From: Aromatoleum petrolei
Lineage (GTDB): Bacteria > Pseudomonadota > Gammaproteobacteria > Burkholderiales > Rhodocyclaceae
Length of the DNA: 64,000 nt
Direction of reading: 5' to 3'
Assembly (NCBI RefSeq): GCF_017894385.1
Contig: NZ_CP059560.1
Coordinates: 4,658,501-4,722,500, forward strand
Part shown: positions 17,478-28,940 of the stretch, in pieces
How positions within the stretch are numbered: position 1 is the first letter of the stretch
Layout of the letters: every line of letters starts with the position of its first letter
Translations under genes and position numbers: made by a program
The notes under the pieces: model-generated
Told to the model about the DNA's origin: nothing
What the model saw: only the letters and a program-made list of their open reading frames with translations
The model's database searches: none

Positions 17478-18749
17478 TCAGTGCGTGACGAGCGGACAGC
17501 CGCCTTCGGCCATCGGCTTGAAGGCCTCCTCGGCGGGGATGGTCCGCAGGATGCGCAGGTAGTCCCAGGGGATCGTGATCTCGGCAGGCTTCTTCACTTC
17601 CATCAGATAAGTGTCGTGCACCATCCGCCCGTCCTCGCGCAGGCGGGCGTTGCGCACGATCGGATCGCGGATCGGCAGCTCGCGCATCTTCGCGACGACG
17701 ACCGAGCCCTTGTCGCTGCCGCCGGCGGCAACGGCCTTGAAGTAATGCGTCAGCGCCGAATACACGCCGGCCTGCATGTCGTTGGGCATTGTGCCGGTGC
17801 GCGCACGGAAACGCTCCGACCAGGCGCGCGTTTCCGGGTCGCGGTTCCAGTAGAACGCGTGTGCGAGCTTGAGCCCCTGGGCAAGCTGGGGTTTCATCAG
17901 GTGCACGTCGTTGAGCGTGGTGGCGACCGCCGCGAGCACCGTCTGGCCCTTGCTCACCGTCAAGAGGTCGTAGCTCTGGCGAACGGCACGGATCATGTCG
18001 TCGCCGGCATTGATCAGCGCGATGGCGTCGGCGCCGGACTGGGCCGCCTGCCGGAGCTGGGCGAAGAGCTGCTCCTGACCGAGCGCGTGACGCGCCGCGC
18101 CGAGCACATGCCCGCCATTGGCGCGGATCACCTTGGCGAGTTCGGCCTGCACGTTCAGCCCGAACGCGTTATCGACGGTGACGAGGTACCATGAACGCGC
18201 GCCGCGCTGGGTCAGATCGCGTCCGATCGCTGTCGTGAAGGCGTAGCCGTCGTACATCCAGTGGATGCCGGTGGGGGCGCACGCGGATCCCGTGAGATCA
18301 GAGGTCATCACGCCGTTGTAGAACACCACGGCGCCGCGAGTACGGTTGAGTTCCTGCACCGCCAGCGCGGCAGGGGAGGCGACGACGTCGGCGATGACGT
18401 CCACGCCTTCCTCGTCCAGCCAGCGACGCGCCGTCTCGACGGCCCGGACCACATCGTTGCCGTGGTCCGCGACGATCAGCCGGATCGGTCGCCCCGCAAC
18501 CTCGCTTCCCGCGTCCTCGATCGCCATCCGTGCGGCGGTCTCGGATCCGCGCCCCGAGATGTTCGCGTAGATCGAACTCATGTCCGCCAGGAGCCCGACG
18601 CGCACTTCGCCATCGGAGATCGCCGCGGGTGCCGCGTGCGCGAGGCCCCACGCGATCGTCCCGAGCGCGGCCGCCGTGAAGATGCGCATGCGGCTCGCTG
18701 GGCGGAGAAGGCCCTCGTGCGGAAAAATCCCGTCGCGCGTCTTGTTCAT
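17478..18749 (-). CDS. Periplasmic branched-chain-amino-acid-type substrate-binding protein (orphan)
   Basis: A protein of 423 residues from the ATG at 18749, with AGGAT before it. An internal ATG at 18689 gives MRIFTAAALGTIAWGLAHA, a good signal peptide, so a 403-residue form is possible. The mature part is a LivJ/LivK-like type 1 periplasmic binding fold: GEVRVGLLADMSSIYANISG, VIADVVASPAALAVQEL and VTVDNAFGLNVQAELAKV. No ABC permease or ATPase gene is adjacent. It is divergent, with only 37 bp between, from a hybrid histidine kinase that has a periplasmic sensor loop. It probably binds a small organic or aromatic acid or amide and may present it to the kinase rather than to a transporter. 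Confidence 0.9.
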   Translation of the reverse strand: MNKTRDGIFPHEGLLRPASRMRIFTAAALGTIAWGLAHAAPAAISDGEVRVGLLADMSSIYANISGRGSETAARMAIEDAGSEVAGRPIRLIVADHGNDVVRAVETARRWLDEEGVDVIADVVASPAALAVQELNRTRGAVVFYNGVMTSDLTGSACAPTGIHWMYDGYAFTTAIGRDLTQRGARSWYLVTVDNAFGLNVQAELAKVIRANGGHVLGAARHALGQEQLFAQLRQAAQSGADAIALINAGDDMIRAVRQSYDLLTVSKGQTVLAAVATTLNDVHLMKPQLAQGLKLAHAFYWNRDPETRAWSERFRARTGTMPNDMQAGVYSALTHYFKAVAAGGSDKGSVVVAKMRELPIRDPIVRNARLREDGRMVHDTYLMEVKKPAEITIPWDYLRILRTIPAEEAFKPMAEGGCPLVTH

Positions 18750-18786
18750 CGGGGCATCCTGAGGGGAAAATACCCACGATCATAGG

Positions 18787-21432
18787 ATGGGCTTTGCGCG
18801 CGCACAACCGACGACGCGGGCGTATCACGAGGGGACGCGCAGATTGAAGGGCAAATCGAAGGGGGTGCAGCGCCTGCCCTTCATCATTTACGTCGTCGCA
18901 GTGATTGCGGGCGTCATGCTGATGATGGGCTTCGCGCGCTTCAATACGTTGCATGAGATGTTTCTGGGCGCCAATTTCAACGCCGTGCATGGGGCGCGCA
19001 CCTTGCTGAAGGCGCGTTATTTCCTGGGGCACGCGCAGGAACGCGTCGAGCGCGCCGGCGATGATGTGCTCAAGCGCAGCCAGCATCTCGCCCATGCCGA
19101 GGATGCCTTGGCGCTCGCGGAGAGCTACGGCGCCGAGGGGCAGGATGCGGACCTTGTGCTGCGCCGTTCGCTGCTGGGCCGTATCGGCCCGATCCGCGAG
19201 TCGGTTTCGCGGGTGGCACTCCTCGACGGGGGCGACGCGGACCGGCAGCTCGCTGAGGTGGCGGTGGAGGTACGGCGGCTCGCGTCCGACTTCGAGGCGG
19301 CGGAGCTTGACCGGTGGGGTGTGCTGTCCTCGTTGAACGTGGAACTCGCCGAGCGCATGGATGGCATGCGCCTGATCATCGCCGCGATCGTCGCGGGATT
19401 CGCGCTGCTGATGTGGATGCTGGGCTGGGCGCTGCTGCAGGCGCGGCGCGCAGAACTCGGCCTGTTGCGTGCCAAGGACGAACTGGAGGCGATCCAGCAG
19501 ACCACTCTCGATGCCGCGGCCGTCGGCATCGCCTACGTCGGTGCAAGCAATGCCGCCGATCGCCGCATCGCACGGGCGAACAGCCAGATGGCGGCCATAT
19601 TCGGCTATCCGGAAGGGGGGCTCGTCGGCGTCCGGACGGCGGACCTGTTCCCGGATGCGGGCGGGCACGAACGGCTGGCCGATTGCATCTTGCCCCGTCT
19701 CACGGCGGGGGATGTGCTGCGCATGGAAACGCAGATGCGTCGTCGCAACGGGGAGGTGTTCTGGTGCTCGATCTCGGGCAAGGCGATCGACCCCGCCGAT
19801 CTCGGTCGCGGCGTGGTATGGACGTTCGACGACGTGTCCGAGCGCAAGAGCGTGGAGGCGGAGGCGCGTGCCGCGCGCGAGCGGGCCGAGGCATGCAGTC
19901 TGGCGAAGAGCGAGTTTCTCGCCAACATGAGCCACGAGATCCGCACCCCGTTCACGGGTGTTCTCGGCGTGCTCGATCTGTTGCGGCATACCCCCCTGAC
20001 GGACAAGCAGGAACGCTACGTCCGCCTTGCGCACGATGGCACCAGCCAGTTGCTGGGCGTCGTCAACGACATCCTCGACATTTCCCGCATCGAGGCCGGC
20101 AAGCTCCTCATCCGGCCGGAGAGCTTCGATCCGCGCGCGCTGTTCGAGGACCTCGCGCTAATCCACGAGACGGCCCTCGCAGGCAAGAAGCTGCGCTTCA
20201 AGATATCGTGGCGCGGAGATCTTCCGCCGCTGCTGCGCGGCGATCCCGTGCGCGTGCGCCAAGTGACCGACAACCTGCTCGGCAACGCGGTGAAGTTCAC
20301 CGCGACCGGCGGGGTGACGCTGAGTGTCGGCTGGCTGCAGATCGATGCCGGGAGCGGGCGACTTCGGGTGGAGGTGCGCGATACCGGTATCGGGATCGCG
20401 CCGGAGCACCAGGAGCGGATCTTCGAGAAGTTCGCCCAGGCCGACTCCTCGACCACGCGCACATTCGGCGGCAGCGGGCTGGGACTCGCCATCTGCCGGC
20501 AGCTCGTCGGGCTGATGGACGGCGAGATGGGCCTGAAGAGCCGTGAGGGTTGGGGCAGCACGTTCTGGTTCGAGCTCCCGCTCGCATTCGGCGATCCACT
20601 TCCCGCGCCGGTGCCGCGTGTCGTGCCGCCCGCCGTTGCGGCGCGCGTTGCGGGGGTTCGCGTCGTGCTTGCAGACGACGTCGAGGTGAGCCTGGAAGTG
20701 CTGGGCGAATACCTGCACGCCGGCGGCTGTGTCGTGAAGACCGCGCGCAACGGCGACGAGGCGGTGGCACTGGTGCACGACTGGAAGCCCGACATCGTCC
20801 TGATGGATTGCCAGATGCCGGGTACGGACGGCTACGAGGCGGCTCGACGCATCCGCTTGCTCGAGGAGTCGGGGCGTCGCACGCCCATCATTGCCCTGAC
20901 GGCGTTCGCGATGAGCGGCGATCGCGACAAGTGCCTCGAGGCCGGGATGGACGACTACCTGTCGAAACCGGTGCAGCGCGACGTCCTGCTCGGGACGCTC
21001 GTGAAGTGGCTCGCACGCGATGCGACCGAGCGCCGCGGTCGGGCGGAATTCGTCGGGCGCGTGCTGCTGGTCGACGACGATCCGGGGATTCGCGAGGCCA
21101 GCAGTGGCCTGCTTCAGGCGCTGGGCTGCGAGGTGAAGCTTGCCGCATCGGGGCCGGAGGCCCTCGAGGTCGCGCGCGGCGATGCGAACCTCGATCTCGT
21201 GCTGATGGATTGCCGCATGCCGGGCATGGACGGGTGGGAGACGAGTCGTGCATGGCGAGAGCGCGAGCGCGAACTCGGACAGACGCCCACCGCGATCGTG
21301 GCACTCACCGCGGGTGAACGCGACGAGAGTCTCGAGCGTTGCCGCGCGGCGGGCATGGACGATTTCCTCGGCAAGCCCTTCTCGCCCGCGGAACTGAGCG
21401 GACTGCTGGGGCGCTGGCTCGCCCGCGCGTAA
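18787..21432 (+). CDS. Hybrid sensor histidine kinase with two receiver domains
   Basis: A protein of 881 residues from the ATG at 18787. The first transmembrane helix is at about 32-50 and the second at about 198-216, with a helical periplasmic loop between. A PAS domain spans about 235-355. The HisKA phospho-acceptor is His383 in NMSHEIRTPFTGVLG. The HATPase domain (DTGIGIAPEHQERIFEKF, GGSGLGLAICRQL) runs to about 605. Two receiver domains follow, with phospho-accepting Asp674 (LMDCQMPG) and Asp808 (LMDCRMPG). No Hpt or DNA-binding domain is present, so the output partner must be elsewhere. It is divergent from a periplasmic binding protein, a likely sensory partner. Confidence 0.95.
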   Translation: MGFARAQPTTRAYHEGTRRLKGKSKGVQRLPFIIYVVAVIAGVMLMMGFARFNTLHEMFLGANFNAVHGARTLLKARYFLGHAQERVERAGDDVLKRSQHLAHAEDALALAESYGAEGQDADLVLRRSLLGRIGPIRESVSRVALLDGGDADRQLAEVAVEVRRLASDFEAAELDRWGVLSSLNVELAERMDGMRLIIAAIVAGFALLMWMLGWALLQARRAELGLLRAKDELEAIQQTTLDAAAVGIAYVGASNAADRRIARANSQMAAIFGYPEGGLVGVRTADLFPDAGGHERLADCILPRLTAGDVLRMETQMRRRNGEVFWCSISGKAIDPADLGRGVVWTFDDVSERKSVEAEARAARERAEACSLAKSEFLANMSHEIRTPFTGVLGVLDLLRHTPLTDKQERYVRLAHDGTSQLLGVVNDILDISRIEAGKLLIRPESFDPRALFEDLALIHETALAGKKLRFKISWRGDLPPLLRGDPVRVRQVTDNLLGNAVKFTATGGVTLSVGWLQIDAGSGRLRVEVRDTGIGIAPEHQERIFEKFAQADSSTTRTFGGSGLGLAICRQLVGLMDGEMGLKSREGWGSTFWFELPLAFGDPLPAPVPRVVPPAVAARVAGVRVVLADDVEVSLEVLGEYLHAGGCVVKTARNGDEAVALVHDWKPDIVLMDCQMPGTDGYEAARRIRLLEESGRRTPIIALTAFAMSGDRDKCLEAGMDDYLSKPVQRDVLLGTLVKWLARDATERRGRAEFVGRVLLVDDDPGIREASSGLLQALGCEVKLAASGPEALEVARGDANLDLVLMDCRMPGMDGWETSRAWRERERELGQTPTAIVALTAGERDESLERCRAAGMDDFLGKPFSPAELSGLLGRWLARA

Positions 21433-21471
21433 GCTCGGCCGGCGCGCAAACTGCGCTGCGCCTTCGGGTCC

Positions 21472-22437
21472 TCAGCCCCGTTCGGCTCGACCGCTTCGCC
21501 AGGCCGCGGGTGTCATGCCGAAATGCGCGCGGAAATTGCGGATGAAATAGCTCTGGCTCGCGAATCCGCAGGCCCACGCGATCTCCTTGCCGGCCATGCC
21601 CGTCTCGCGCAGCAGGCGCGCGCCGCGTTCCATGCGCTGGCGGTTGATGTAGGCGACGAGGTGCTCGCCGGCAGTCTGGCCGAAGAGGTGCGAAAGGTAG
21701 TCGGCCGTGCAGCCGAGTTGCCCGGCCAGGCACTTGACGCTCAGCGCATGGTCGCCTAGCCGGTTCTGGATGATGATGCGCGCGCGCGCCACCAGCGGCG
21801 GCTCCGGGCGCGCCTCCGGCTGGATCTCGTCCAGCGCCTGCAGCACCCCCGCGATGGCGGCCGATACGAGGGCACGGGTCTGAACTTCCGTCCACGGCGG
21901 GAGGGCGGCATCCGTCGCGCCGCTCACACTGCGTGCGAGCCGCGCCGCGTCTCCGAGCCAGCTGTGGATGTTCGCCGCCTGGGCATGGTGGCGGACTTCC
22001 AGATGCAGGATGCCAGGTCTTCCCGGCGACTCCTCGTGCGCGATGTGACAACTCAGCGAGGGCGCCTCGGCATAGATCACGACGTTGCAGAAGGGCTTGC
22101 CGTCCTCGCCGCCGCGCACCTCCTCGGCATGCAACAGGCGCGGCGGCACCACCAGCGCCTCGCCTTGGGCGAGCTCGACCTCCGTGTGCGGGAAGCGGAA
22201 AAGCGTCGAGCCCGCCACCTGCAAGAACAACTCGGGCACGAGATGGAAGTGCCCATCGACACGCGGCACGGCATCGCCCACGGTGCCGGGCAGTCGCAGG
22301 GGCAGGGCGCCCGCAGCAATCCGGCGCAGGAAATCGTCGAGGTAGACGCGCATGTACCGCGCCTGATCCGGGCTGGAGAGTCGCGGCGCGTCGAGCGGGC
22401 CCCTGGCCTGACGGGATTCCAGGTTTTTTGCCATCAT
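21472..22437 (-). CDS. AraC-family transcriptional regulator
   Basis: A protein of 321 residues. The N-terminal cupin-like sensor domain includes DGHFHLVPELFLQVAGSTLF and ends near 150. Two helix-turn-helix motifs at the C-terminus read LAGQLGCTADYLSHLFGQ and EIAWACGFASQSYFIRNFRA, followed by FGMTPAAWR. It is complete, unlike the AraC remnant at 1314. It is divergent from thuA across about 147 bp, so it probably controls the thuA-thuB-MFS operon. The effector may be a sugar derivative; this is inferred from the neighbours. Confidence 0.93.
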   Translation of the reverse strand: MMAKNLESRQARGPLDAPRLSSPDQARYMRVYLDDFLRRIAAGALPLRLPGTVGDAVPRVDGHFHLVPELFLQVAGSTLFRFPHTEVELAQGEALVVPPRLLHAEEVRGGEDGKPFCNVVIYAEAPSLSCHIAHEESPGRPGILHLEVRHHAQAANIHSWLGDAARLARSVSGATDAALPPWTEVQTRALVSAAIAGVLQALDEIQPEARPEPPLVARARIIIQNRLGDHALSVKCLAGQLGCTADYLSHLFGQTAGEHLVAYINRQRMERGARLLRETGMAGKEIAWACGFASQSYFIRNFRAHFGMTPAAWRSGRAERG

Positions 22438-22584
22438 TTGCAGTTTTTTGACAGTGATTCCGATTGAGGGCAGGGGGCGCGGACCTTAGTCTTTGTGCAT
22501 CCGGTTCCGCCAAATTCCAGTGAGGTTAGGCGTTTCCGGAGCGTGCGCCATTGCCGGCGCCGCCATTCCTCAGGAGATAAGAGT

Positions 22585-23394
22585 ATGATCGGATCAAAGA
22601 TTTCTGTCATTGTCTGGAACGAATTTCAACACGAGCGCGAGAATCCGGCCGTGCGTGCCATCTATCCGGAAGGGCTGCACGCGGTCATTGCTTCCGCCCT
22701 GCGCGAGACGCCCGCCCTCGGCGCCGGTGCGCTGCCGCTCGAGATCGGCACTGCGACCCTGGATCAGCCCGAGCATGGCCTCGACGAGGAGCGCCTGGCG
22801 GGTTGCGACGTGCTGGTGTGGTGGGGGCACAAGGCGCACGATCAGGTCTCGGATGCCGTCGTCGAGCGCGTCCAGCGCCGCGTCCTCGAGGGCATGGGGC
22901 TGATCGTGCTGCACTCCGGGCACTTCTCGAAGATCTTCCGCCGCCTGCTGGGCACGAACTGCTCGCTGAAGTGGCGCGAAGCGGACGAGAAGGAACGCGT
23001 GTGGGTCGTCGAGCCCTCGCACCCGATCGCCGCCGGGCTGCCGGAATATTTCGAGCTGCCGTGCGAGGAGATGTACGGCGAGCGCTTCGACGTGCCTGCG
23101 CCCGACGAGACGGTGTTCATCTCGTGGTTCGAGGGCGGCGAGGTATTCCGCTCGGGCCTGTGCTGGCAACGCGGCCACGGGCGCATCTTCTACTTCCGCC
23201 CCGGCCACGAGGCGTACCCGACCTACCACGACGCCAATGTGCAGCGCGTGATCGCCAACGCCGTGCAGTGGGCGGCACCGCGCGTACGCATCGCCGACCG
23301 CTGCCCGATGTCGCCGCCACTGGAGAAACTCTCGGCGAAGACAGGCAGCTTCGCACGCGTCGGAATCGTGCAGGAAATGGGGGAGGGTAAATGA
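22585..23394 (+). CDS. thuA: ThuA-like trehalose utilisation protein
   Basis: A protein of 269 residues, beginning [17 protein letters not shown], with AGGAGATAAGAGT before the ATG. It matches the ThuA class I glutamine-amidotransferase-like fold: [48 protein letters not shown] and [17 protein letters not shown]. In rhizobia ThuA and ThuB act in trehalose and related disaccharide catabolism through 3-keto derivatives. It overlaps thuB by an ATGA and is the first gene of a three-gene operon. The protein is cytoplasmic. Confidence 0.92.
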   Translation: MIGSKISVIVWNEFQHERENPAVRAIYPEGLHAVIASALRETPALGAGALPLEIGTATLDQPEHGLDEERLAGCDVLVWWGHKAHDQVSDAVVERVQRRVLEGMGLIVLHSGHFSKIFRRLLGTNCSLKWREADEKERVWVVEPSHPIAAGLPEYFELPCEEMYGERFDVPAPDETVFISWFEGGEVFRSGLCWQRGHGRIFYFRPGHEAYPTYHDANVQRVIANAVQWAAPRVRIADRCPMSPPLEKLSAKTGSFARVGIVQEMGEGK

Positions 23395-24494
23395 GCGGCT
23401 ACCAGCAGGAAAGTGCCCGCGCGGCGGCGGCCGGCGTTCCGGCAGCGGACGAACGGCGGCTGCGCGTCGGGGTCATCGGCCTGGGGATTGGGCGAATGCA
23501 CATCGAGGGCTGGCGTCAGCACCCGGCAGTTGAAGTGGTCGCCATCGCGGATACCGATGCGGCGCGCCTCGATGCGGTCGGCGAGCAGTTCGGCATCGTT
23601 GCGCGCTACACCGATGCCGAGAAGATGCTTGCCATCGAGGATCTCGATGTCGTGAGCGTATGCACGCCGAACAAGTTCCACAAACCGCTCGCGATCGCCG
23701 CCTTCGCGGCCGGATGCCACGTGCTGTGCGAGAAGCCCATGGCGATGAGCGCGGACGAAGGGCGCGACATGCTGGCGGCCGCGCGCTGCGCGGGCAAGCG
23801 CCTGATGATCAACTTCTCGTACCGCTTCAGCGCGCAGTCTCGGGCCCTGAAGGCGCAGGTCGATGCGGGGCTTTTCGGTGACTTCTACTTCGGGCGTTCG
23901 GTGTGGCACCGCCGCCGCGGGTTGCCCGGTTTCGGCGGCTGGTTCGGCACGAAGGCGCTTGCGGGCGGCGGGCCGCTGATCGACCTCGGCGTGCATCGCC
24001 TCGATCTGGCGCTCTGGTTGATGGGGTATCCGAGGCCGGTCTGGGTGATGGGCAGCACGTATGATCCGATTGCGCGGGAACTCGCGGAAAAGTCCGGCAA
24101 GCGTTTCGACGTCGAAGATCTGGCGGCGGCGCTGATCCGCTTCGACAACGGTGCGACGCTCGTGCTCGAGGCGTCCTGGGCGGCGAACATCGGCGAGGCG
24201 GAACTGATGGAAACGCGCCTGCTCGGCACCCGGGCAGGGCTCTTGCAGCACAACCTCGACGAAGGATACCGATTCGATGCCCATGTGTTCACCGAGCAGA
24301 ACGGTGCGCAGTTCGACCTGCACCTGCATCCGCCGGCTGCCGACGCACCTTCGGCGATGCACGACTTCGCTGCGGCGATCCTCGACGAGCAACCTCATCC
24401 GGCGAGCGGCGAGGAGGGTTTGGTGGTGATGGAGATCCTCGACGCGATCTACGCGAGCGCCCGCAGCGGCGAGCCGGTGAGGATCGCTGCATGA
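23391..24494 (+). CDS. thuB: Gfo/Idh/MocA-family dehydrogenase (ThuB-like)
   Basis: A protein of 367 residues starting in the ATGA overlap with thuA. The NAD(P) Rossmann motif is [15 protein letters not shown]. The family EKP motif appears as [15 protein letters not shown], and the catalytic His region as [20 protein letters not shown]. ThuB-type enzymes oxidise disaccharides such as trehalose, sucrose or maltose to 3-keto sugars, usually with ThuA. The paired order thuA-thuB is conserved. It overlaps the following transporter gene by ATGA as well. Confidence 0.92.
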   Translation: MSGYQQESARAAAAGVPAADERRLRVGVIGLGIGRMHIEGWRQHPAVEVVAIADTDAARLDAVGEQFGIVARYTDAEKMLAIEDLDVVSVCTPNKFHKPLAIAAFAAGCHVLCEKPMAMSADEGRDMLAAARCAGKRLMINFSYRFSAQSRALKAQVDAGLFGDFYFGRSVWHRRRGLPGFGGWFGTKALAGGGPLIDLGVHRLDLALWLMGYPRPVWVMGSTYDPIARELAEKSGKRFDVEDLAAALIRFDNGATLVLEASWAANIGEAELMETRLLGTRAGLLQHNLDEGYRFDAHVFTEQNGAQFDLHLHPPAADAPSAMHDFAAAILDEQPHPASGEEGLVVMEILDAIYASARSGEPVRIAA

Positions 24495-25660
24495 GCGCGG
24501 GGGCGGCGAGCCTCGCTCGCGGTCGCGATCTTCCGTTGCGCCGCGCGCGCTGGGCGACTCGAGCGCAGTTCGCCGTCCTCGGCGTTTTCGCGGGGGCGTG
24601 GGGCGCGCACCTGCCCTCGGTCAAGCAACGCTATGCGCTCGACGAGGCCGCGCTCTCCATCGTCCTGCTCGCGGCCGCTCTCGGCGCCGTGTCCACGCTG
24701 TTGTTCGCCGGCAGGCTGGTCGCGCGCTTCGGCGCCCGCCGTGTGGTGCTCGGTGGCGGGATGGCGATGTGCGCGGCCATCGCGGTCGTGCTGGTGCTGC
24801 CCGGACTGGGGTTGCTGCTGCCGGCTGCGCTGGTGTTCGGCGCCGGGATGAGTCTCTTCGATGTTTCGATCAATAGCGAAGGATCGGAACTGGAGCATCT
24901 CACGGGTCGCGCCATCATGAGCAATCTGCACGGCATGTTCAGCGTCGGCGGGATGGCGGGCGCGGCCACCGTTGCGGTGCTGCTGCGGGCGGACGTCGCG
25001 CCGGCGGTGCAGCTCGCGGGGGTCGGTGCCGGGCTCGCGCTCGTGATCGTCACCGCTGCGCGAGGGATGCTCGACACCCATGCGGGTGGCGAGGAGCAGG
25101 CGCATTTCGTGTGGCCGAGAGGGGTTCTGCTGCTGATCGGTCTGCTCATCCTGGCGGGCATGATTGCCGAGGGGGTGATGTACGACTGGTGCGTGCTGTA
25201 CCTCAAGCAGGAGCTGGGGATGCCGCAGGCGAACGCAGCCCTCGGGTACGCGGTGTTCTCGGCGGCGATGGCCCTGTCGCGTTTTGGCGGCGATGCGTTG
25301 CGCGAGCGTTTTCCCGAGCGGGTGGTGCTAAGTGCGGGAGCGAGCCTTGCGGCGGTTGCGATGGCGACCGTGTTGCTGGCGGCAACGCCATGGGTCGCGC
25401 TGATCGGGTTCGCCTTGGTGGGGGCCGGCCTCGCCCCCGTCGCACCCATCCTCCTCAACGCCGCGACCCGGGTGCCGAGCGTGAGCCGTGCCGCGGCCAT
25501 TGCGTCGGTGACTTCCATCGGATACAGCGGGTTCATGATCGGGCCGCCCCTGATTGGCGGGCTCGCGCATTCCAGTTCGCTGACGGCGGCCCTTTCGGTC
25601 GTGGTCATCGGTGCCGCACTGCTGGCCCTCGGTGCGGGCAGGATCTCCGCCCGGACCTGA
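24491..25660 (+). CDS. MFS transporter
   Basis: A protein of 389 residues with about twelve hydrophobic helices and the loop 2-3 motif GRLVARFGARRVVLGGG, typical of the major facilitator superfamily (YbjJ/FucP-like branch). It is translationally coupled to thuB through an ATGA. As the third gene of the thu operon it could carry a disaccharide, a 3-keto sugar or a by-product in either direction across the inner membrane. The substrate cannot be deduced from the sequence. Confidence 0.9.
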   Translation: MSAGAASLARGRDLPLRRARWATRAQFAVLGVFAGAWGAHLPSVKQRYALDEAALSIVLLAAALGAVSTLLFAGRLVARFGARRVVLGGGMAMCAAIAVVLVLPGLGLLLPAALVFGAGMSLFDVSINSEGSELEHLTGRAIMSNLHGMFSVGGMAGAATVAVLLRADVAPAVQLAGVGAGLALVIVTAARGMLDTHAGGEEQAHFVWPRGVLLLIGLLILAGMIAEGVMYDWCVLYLKQELGMPQANAALGYAVFSAAMALSRFGGDALRERFPERVVLSAGASLAAVAMATVLLAATPWVALIGFALVGAGLAPVAPILLNAATRVPSVSRAAAIASVTSIGYSGFMIGPPLIGGLAHSSSLTAALSVVVIGAALLALGAGRISART

Positions 25661-25739
25661 CCGATATGCGCTCGGCCGATGTGCCGTGCCTCCACACGCG
25701 CCACGCCAACTCACCAGGGCACGTCTTGGCAATCAGCCA

Positions 25740-25749
25740 AAAGCGCTTT
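25740..25749. promoter_or_regulatory. LacI-type operator AAAGCGCTTT upstream of the porin
   Basis: A perfect 10-bp dyad identical to the one before zwf, in the context CCAAAAGCGCTTTCGG. It lies about 360 bp upstream of the porin start, in a 446-bp gap that also holds two HexR-like sites. The distance suggests a long leader or a distal operator. Confidence 0.55.
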
Positions 25750-25775
25750 CGGGAGAAAACATCCATAGAAATATG

Positions 25776-25790
25776 TGTAGTTGGTAAAAA
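25776..25790. promoter_or_regulatory. HexR-like half-conserved site TGTAGTTGGTAAAAA
   Basis: It has one clear arm, TGTAG, and TTGGT, which is the reverse complement of the ACCAA seen in the sites at 15182 and 15357. The second arm is degraded. It lies 27 bp from the LacI-type operator. This is the weakest of the five sites. Confidence 0.35.
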
Positions 25791-25948
25791 AGAACAGAAT
25801 GTAAAGGCGGTTCTCGTTTGTGCTTCAGGTGCGCCGTGATTGGTGTTGATGTCCAGTAAAGGCGAGAATAATGTGTGTAATGACGTCTTTTCTAATACCT
25901 CGCCTTGTCGGTTTGCGTGGAATAAATACAAAGTATTTGCGCTCCGAA

Positions 25949-27648
<1,700 letters not shown>

Positions 27649-27726
27649 GCCGGACGGCACGAACCGGGTGAAACCATGGCAGCCCGCCCCTGCGCGCGGT
27701 TCTCCTGGGCGGCCTTCCCTGTCCGT

Positions 27727-28779
27727 TCAGCAGGGCGTCTTCGTGCGCGCGTGGCGGGTCGGGGCGGGCGGCGGGCCGTCGGTCTCGCCCGCGCCGATGC
27801 ACGGCTGCCCGAGTCGGTGCAGATCCTCGAGCGGCTTGCCCGCAAGGACATCGAGCACCAGATCGGCGAGCGCGCGTCCGGTCGATTCGCCGGTCGGCTG
27901 AAGTACGCCGGTCACCGTGCAGGTGAGCGGAATCTCGGACGGGATGCCGTCGTACACGATCAGCGACATCCCGCTGCCTGGTTTCCAGCCATTGTCCCCA
28001 AGGGCGCGCAGGGCGCCCACGCCCGCCACATTGTTGTCGACCAGCAGCGCGGTGGGCGGCTTTTTCATCGCGAGCAGTTCTCCGACCGCCTGGTAGCCGC
28101 CGATACGGTTGAGCGGAGCCTCGATGATCAGTTCCGGATCGGGTTCGATGCCCGCTTCGCGCAGGGCCGCAACGAATCCCGCATGGCGCTGTGCCGCGAA
28201 GCTCAGCTCCAGCGGTGCGTGGATCAGGGCGATGCGGCGGTGGCCCAGGTCGAGCAGGCGCTGCGCGGCCATGCGGCCGCCGGCTTCGTTGTCGAAGTCG
28301 AACCATGCGTAGGGCAGGGGCGTCTCGGTGCGACCGTAGGCGACGAACGGGAAATTGCGTTCCTGCAGGAAGCGGATGCGCGGATCGTCCAGGCGCGTGC
28401 GGGCAACAATCAGCGCGTCGACGCGTCGTCCGTCGATGAGGCGGCGGTAGGTGTCGAGCTCGACTTCGGGACGCGACGAATGAATCAGCAGGTCGATGCG
28501 GTGCTTGGCGAGTTGTTCGGTGAGGCCGGAGACGACTTCGCCGAAACGGATGTCGCCGATGTCGCTCGCGCCGAAGGGGTACACGATGCCGATCGCGTCG
28601 GCGCGGCCCGTCGCGAGCTGTCGGGCCTGCGGATTGGGCTGGTAGCCAAGCTTCGTCGCGGCTTCGACAACGCGCTGGCGGGTCGCCTCGCTGACGTCGG
28701 AGTAGCCGTTGAGCGCGCGGCTCACCGTCGTTTGCGACAGTCCGAGCGATTCGGACAGCATTTTCAGATTGACCTTCAT
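27727..28779 (-). CDS. LacI-family transcriptional regulator of alpha-glucoside genes
   Basis: A protein of 350 residues. The N-terminal LacI helix-turn-helix reads MLSESLGLSQTTVSRALNGY with the hinge region GYQPNPQARQLATGR. The periplasmic-binding-like sugar domain runs from about 60 to 330. It lies divergent to the GH13/ABC operon, whose promoter gap carries two LacI-type operators, and is convergent with the porin gene. It probably represses the uptake genes, with an alpha-glucoside as inducer. The C-terminal 20 residues are proline-rich and may be low in structure. The effector is not identified. Confidence 0.94.
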   Translation of the reverse strand: MKVNLKMLSESLGLSQTTVSRALNGYSDVSEATRQRVVEAATKLGYQPNPQARQLATGRADAIGIVYPFGASDIGDIRFGEVVSGLTEQLAKHRIDLLIHSSRPEVELDTYRRLIDGRRVDALIVARTRLDDPRIRFLQERNFPFVAYGRTETPLPYAWFDFDNEAGGRMAAQRLLDLGHRRIALIHAPLELSFAAQRHAGFVAALREAGIEPDPELIIEAPLNRIGGYQAVGELLAMKKPPTALLVDNNVAGVGALRALGDNGWKPGSGMSLIVYDGIPSEIPLTCTVTGVLQPTGESTGRALADLVLDVLAGKPLEDLHRLGQPCIGAGETDGPPPAPTRHARTKTPC

Positions 28780-28896
28780 CGGTGTTCCTTCGGCCCGTAT
28801 CGGGCATCCATGGGCCGTTCGCGGACGGCCCGCGCTATGACCGAAGTCTAGCGAGTTTTCGGGAGCGGGTTCGGACGTACAAAAAACAGTTTACAT

Positions 28897-28910
28897 CCAA
28901 AGCGCTTCGG
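28897..28910. promoter_or_regulatory. LacI-type operator CCAAAGCGCTTCGG (O1)
   Basis: The core AAAGCGCTTC differs from the perfect dyad by one base. It lies 118 bp before the regulator's own start and 183 bp before the GH13 gene. Its centre is 22 bp from that of the next operator, about two helical turns, so the two can be bound on the same face. Confidence 0.6.
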
Positions 28911-28918
28911 ATTACGAT

Positions 28919-28932
28919 CCAAATCGCTTTGG
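28919..28932. promoter_or_regulatory. LacI-type operator CCAAATCGCTTTGG (O2)
   Basis: The arms CCAAA / TTTGG are perfectly complementary, around TCGC. It belongs to the same family as the sites before zwf and the porin. With O1 it forms a double operator in the gap between the LacI gene and the GH13/ABC operon. Confidence 0.6.
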
Positions 28933-28940
28933 AAGATTTT

